From Vanilla planifolia (lineage: Eukaryota > Streptophyta > Magnoliopsida > Asparagales > Orchidaceae): a stretch of DNA of 64,000 nucleotides. The notes below the pieces were generated by a model. That model searched no databases and was not told the origin of the DNA. It saw only the letters and a list, made by a program, of their open reading frames with translations. This document shows, in pieces, positions 63,601-64,000 of the stretch (position 1 is its first letter; each line of letters opens with the position of its first letter). A program made the translations under genes and the position numbers. The stretch is taken from NCBI GenBank assembly GCA_023846275.1, contig CM043869.1, positions 33,300,737 to 33,364,736 on the forward strand, written 5' to 3'.

Positions 63601-64000
63601 AATGATCATATAATATGATTTCTCACATCATATTATATGATTATATCATAAAGCTATAACTAGTCCTTTGTACATGATAATTAATCACTTTGTGCATGTC
63701 TGACTACATCTCTTTTCTCTTCATACTTAGCCAATTTATCTTTCCCTTAACTCAAATTGATCGTCTGGCATGATCCACTAAATTGTACTATACAATCTCT
63801 CATACAACAACCCCTATTTGATCTCCCTAATAAACTTTTATGATGCTCTAATTTAATCCCTTTTTCCATCATATAATACCATTCCAAATATTATATTGAT
63901 ACTATCTTAATACATTGACTACTAGACTTAACCAAATCTTTTCATTAAAGTCTCTTAAGGAATCACCATAATTATACTAACATGATAAGCTCTTATTTGA
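60606..64000. repeat. Palindrome-dotted AT-rich repeat tract
   Basis: No gene. Exact copies of ATCATATAATATGAT occur at 61,446, 61,735 and 63,605, with the complement form at 63,627-63,641. Near-matches occur at 61,823-61,837 (ATCATATAATGTGAT) and about 61,900. Many shorter GTATGATC/GATCATA words lie between. The block at about 62,940-63,235 is a second copy of the repeat at 24,640-24,925. Confidence 0.6.

Noticed and set aside
60606-64000. CRISPR-like array because of the repeated palindromic words
   Set aside because: Spacing is irregular, the repeat is 15 bases and the genome is a plant's; there are no uniform spacers or cas genes.
1-64000. tRNA, rRNA or other structured RNA genes
   Set aside because: I searched by eye for tRNA B-box-like and rRNA-like stretches and found none convincing.

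Overview
The window is nuclear DNA of a flowering plant. It is AT-rich and gene-poor, with GT-AG introns up to about 9 kb, and it is littered with decayed LTR retrotransposons and simple repeats. Two genes have GC-rich 5' coding ends that fade to AT-rich 3' ends (the PPR gene at 26.6-28.7 kb and the first exon at 20.4-20.7 kb). That gradient is typical of many monocots, so a monocot is my guess; the species cannot be told from this.

Layout from left to right. A decayed copy of a DUF4228/PADRE-type gene (about 584-938) lies beside the last two exons of a plastid stearoyl-ACP desaturase (1927-3342, + strand; the transit-peptide exon is not visible and probably lies off the left edge). An old, broken Ty3/gypsy element on the minus strand occupies about 4.8-12.5 kb and is interrupted by an AT-rich island of about 2.4 kb. 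A repeat-rich stretch follows to 16.4 kb. A minus-strand gene of unknown function (about 16.5-20.7 kb) has a clear GC-rich first exon and one probable later exon. From 20.7 to 26.5 kb I see only AT-rich repeat DNA.

The PPR gene (26.6-28.7 kb, - strand) resembles Arabidopsis At1g04840. An in-frame TAG cuts it exactly at the catalytic HxE motif of the DYW deaminase domain, yet the rest of the DYW domain is still readable to its final Asp-Tyr-Trp. Its promoter faces that of a + strand gene running from a probable 5' UTR exon at 29.5 kb to a stop at 51,876. I reassembled that gene from splice sites and phase into a protein of about 658 residues with several membrane segments and no function known to me. 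Its introns of about 9.0 and 8.4 kb hold a broken Copia element and a pair of diverged direct repeats.

From 51.9 to 64 kb there is no gene I can support: a Copia fragment (57.3-58.5 kb), a 48-49 bp tandem repeat (60.4 kb), and a tract dotted with copies of a near-palindromic 15-mer also found at 24.2 kb.

The genes look like independent housekeeping loci (plastid lipid desaturation, organelle RNA metabolism, membrane protein), not parts of one system. I found no convincing new biological system. The best leads are the PPR gene losing its editing domain, the large-intron membrane-protein gene with a competing exon, and the palindromic 15-mer family.
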